This document shows, in pieces, positions 5,743-5,789 of a DNA stretch of 5,789 nt (the stretch's first letter is position 1; the number at the start of each line of letters is the position of its first letter). The notes below the pieces were generated by a model. The model was not told the origin of the DNA. It saw nothing but the letters and a program-made list of their open reading frames with translations, and ran no database searches. Both the position numbers and the translations under genes were made by a program. This stretch comes from an uncultured Eubacteriales bacterium (GTDB taxonomy: Bacteria; Bacillota; Clostridia; Oscillospirales; Oscillospiraceae): assembly GCA_900549495.1 (NCBI GenBank), contig UROL01000132.1, forward strand, positions 1 through 5,789, given 5' to 3'.

Positions 5743-5789
5743 CTGTCTCTTATACACATCTCCGAGCCCACGAGACCGAGGCTGATCTC
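5743..5789 (+). other. Nextera (Tn5) sequencing adapter with i7 index (artefact)
   Basis: Bases 5743-5761 read CTGTCTCTTATACACATCT, the reverse-complemented Tn5 mosaic end. Bases 5762-5776 (CCGAGCCCACGAGAC) complete the Nextera read-2 adapter. Bases 5777-5784 are CGAGGCTG, which I recall as the Nextera N710 i7 index. ATCTC (5785-5789) is the start of the P7 sequence. This is untrimmed read-through adapter assembled onto the contig end and should be removed. Confidence 0.98.

Noticed and set aside
5743..5771. GTG start and N-terminus MGSEMCIRDS for AcsD
   Set aside because: These codons lie in Nextera adapter sequence and are not genomic.
1..5789. CRISPR arrays, tRNA or rRNA genes, insertion sequences
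   Set aside because: No spaced direct repeats, RNA-gene signatures or transposase genes were seen; the Tn5 mosaic end is from library preparation.

Overview
The window is a short metagenome-style contig carrying part of the carbonyl branch of the Wood-Ljungdahl (reductive acetyl-CoA) pathway, followed by an unrelated small membrane protein. All genes lie on the minus strand. In transcription order they are: the 3' half of acsD (corrinoid/iron-sulfur protein small subunit, 5742-5283), a 765-residue fusion of acsC (corrinoid/iron-sulfur protein large subunit) with acsE (methyltetrahydrofolate methyltransferase) at 5262-2965, acsB (acetyl-CoA synthase, 2772-646), and a 170-residue YcxB-like membrane protein (523-11). 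Each complete gene has a good AGGAGG Shine-Dalgarno site.

The genes form one catalytic relay. The AcsE part takes the methyl group from methyl-tetrahydrofolate and gives it to cobalamin held by AcsC and AcsD. The corrinoid protein then passes the methyl to the Ni-Fe-S A-cluster of AcsB, where it joins CO and CoA to make acetyl-CoA. The CO dehydrogenase (acsA/cooS) and the maturation genes are not in the window and may lie upstream of acsD, beyond the contig end. The most notable feature is the continuous acsC-acsE fusion, joined by an alanine-rich helical linker made of two EAAAKAAAA units. This would tether the methyl donor enzyme to its acceptor.

The 192-base gap between the fusion and acsB holds three hairpins: one GC-rich and terminator-like, then two back-to-back stem-loops with 15-base loops. 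The 122-base gap between acsB and the YcxB-like gene holds a short GC-rich hairpin and a 16-bp perfect inverted repeat overlapping a heptamer repeat.

Both contig ends carry sequencing adapter. Bases 5743-5789 are the Nextera mosaic end plus an i7 index and the start of P7. Bases 1-8 match the last eight bases of the mosaic end. Genomic DNA is therefore about 9-5742, and acsD is cut by the library fragment end, not by biology.

The protein families, GC-rich codon use and strong Shine-Dalgarno sites suggest an anaerobic Clostridia-type Firmicute. An uncultured gut Oscillospirales-like organism is plausible, but that placement is inference.
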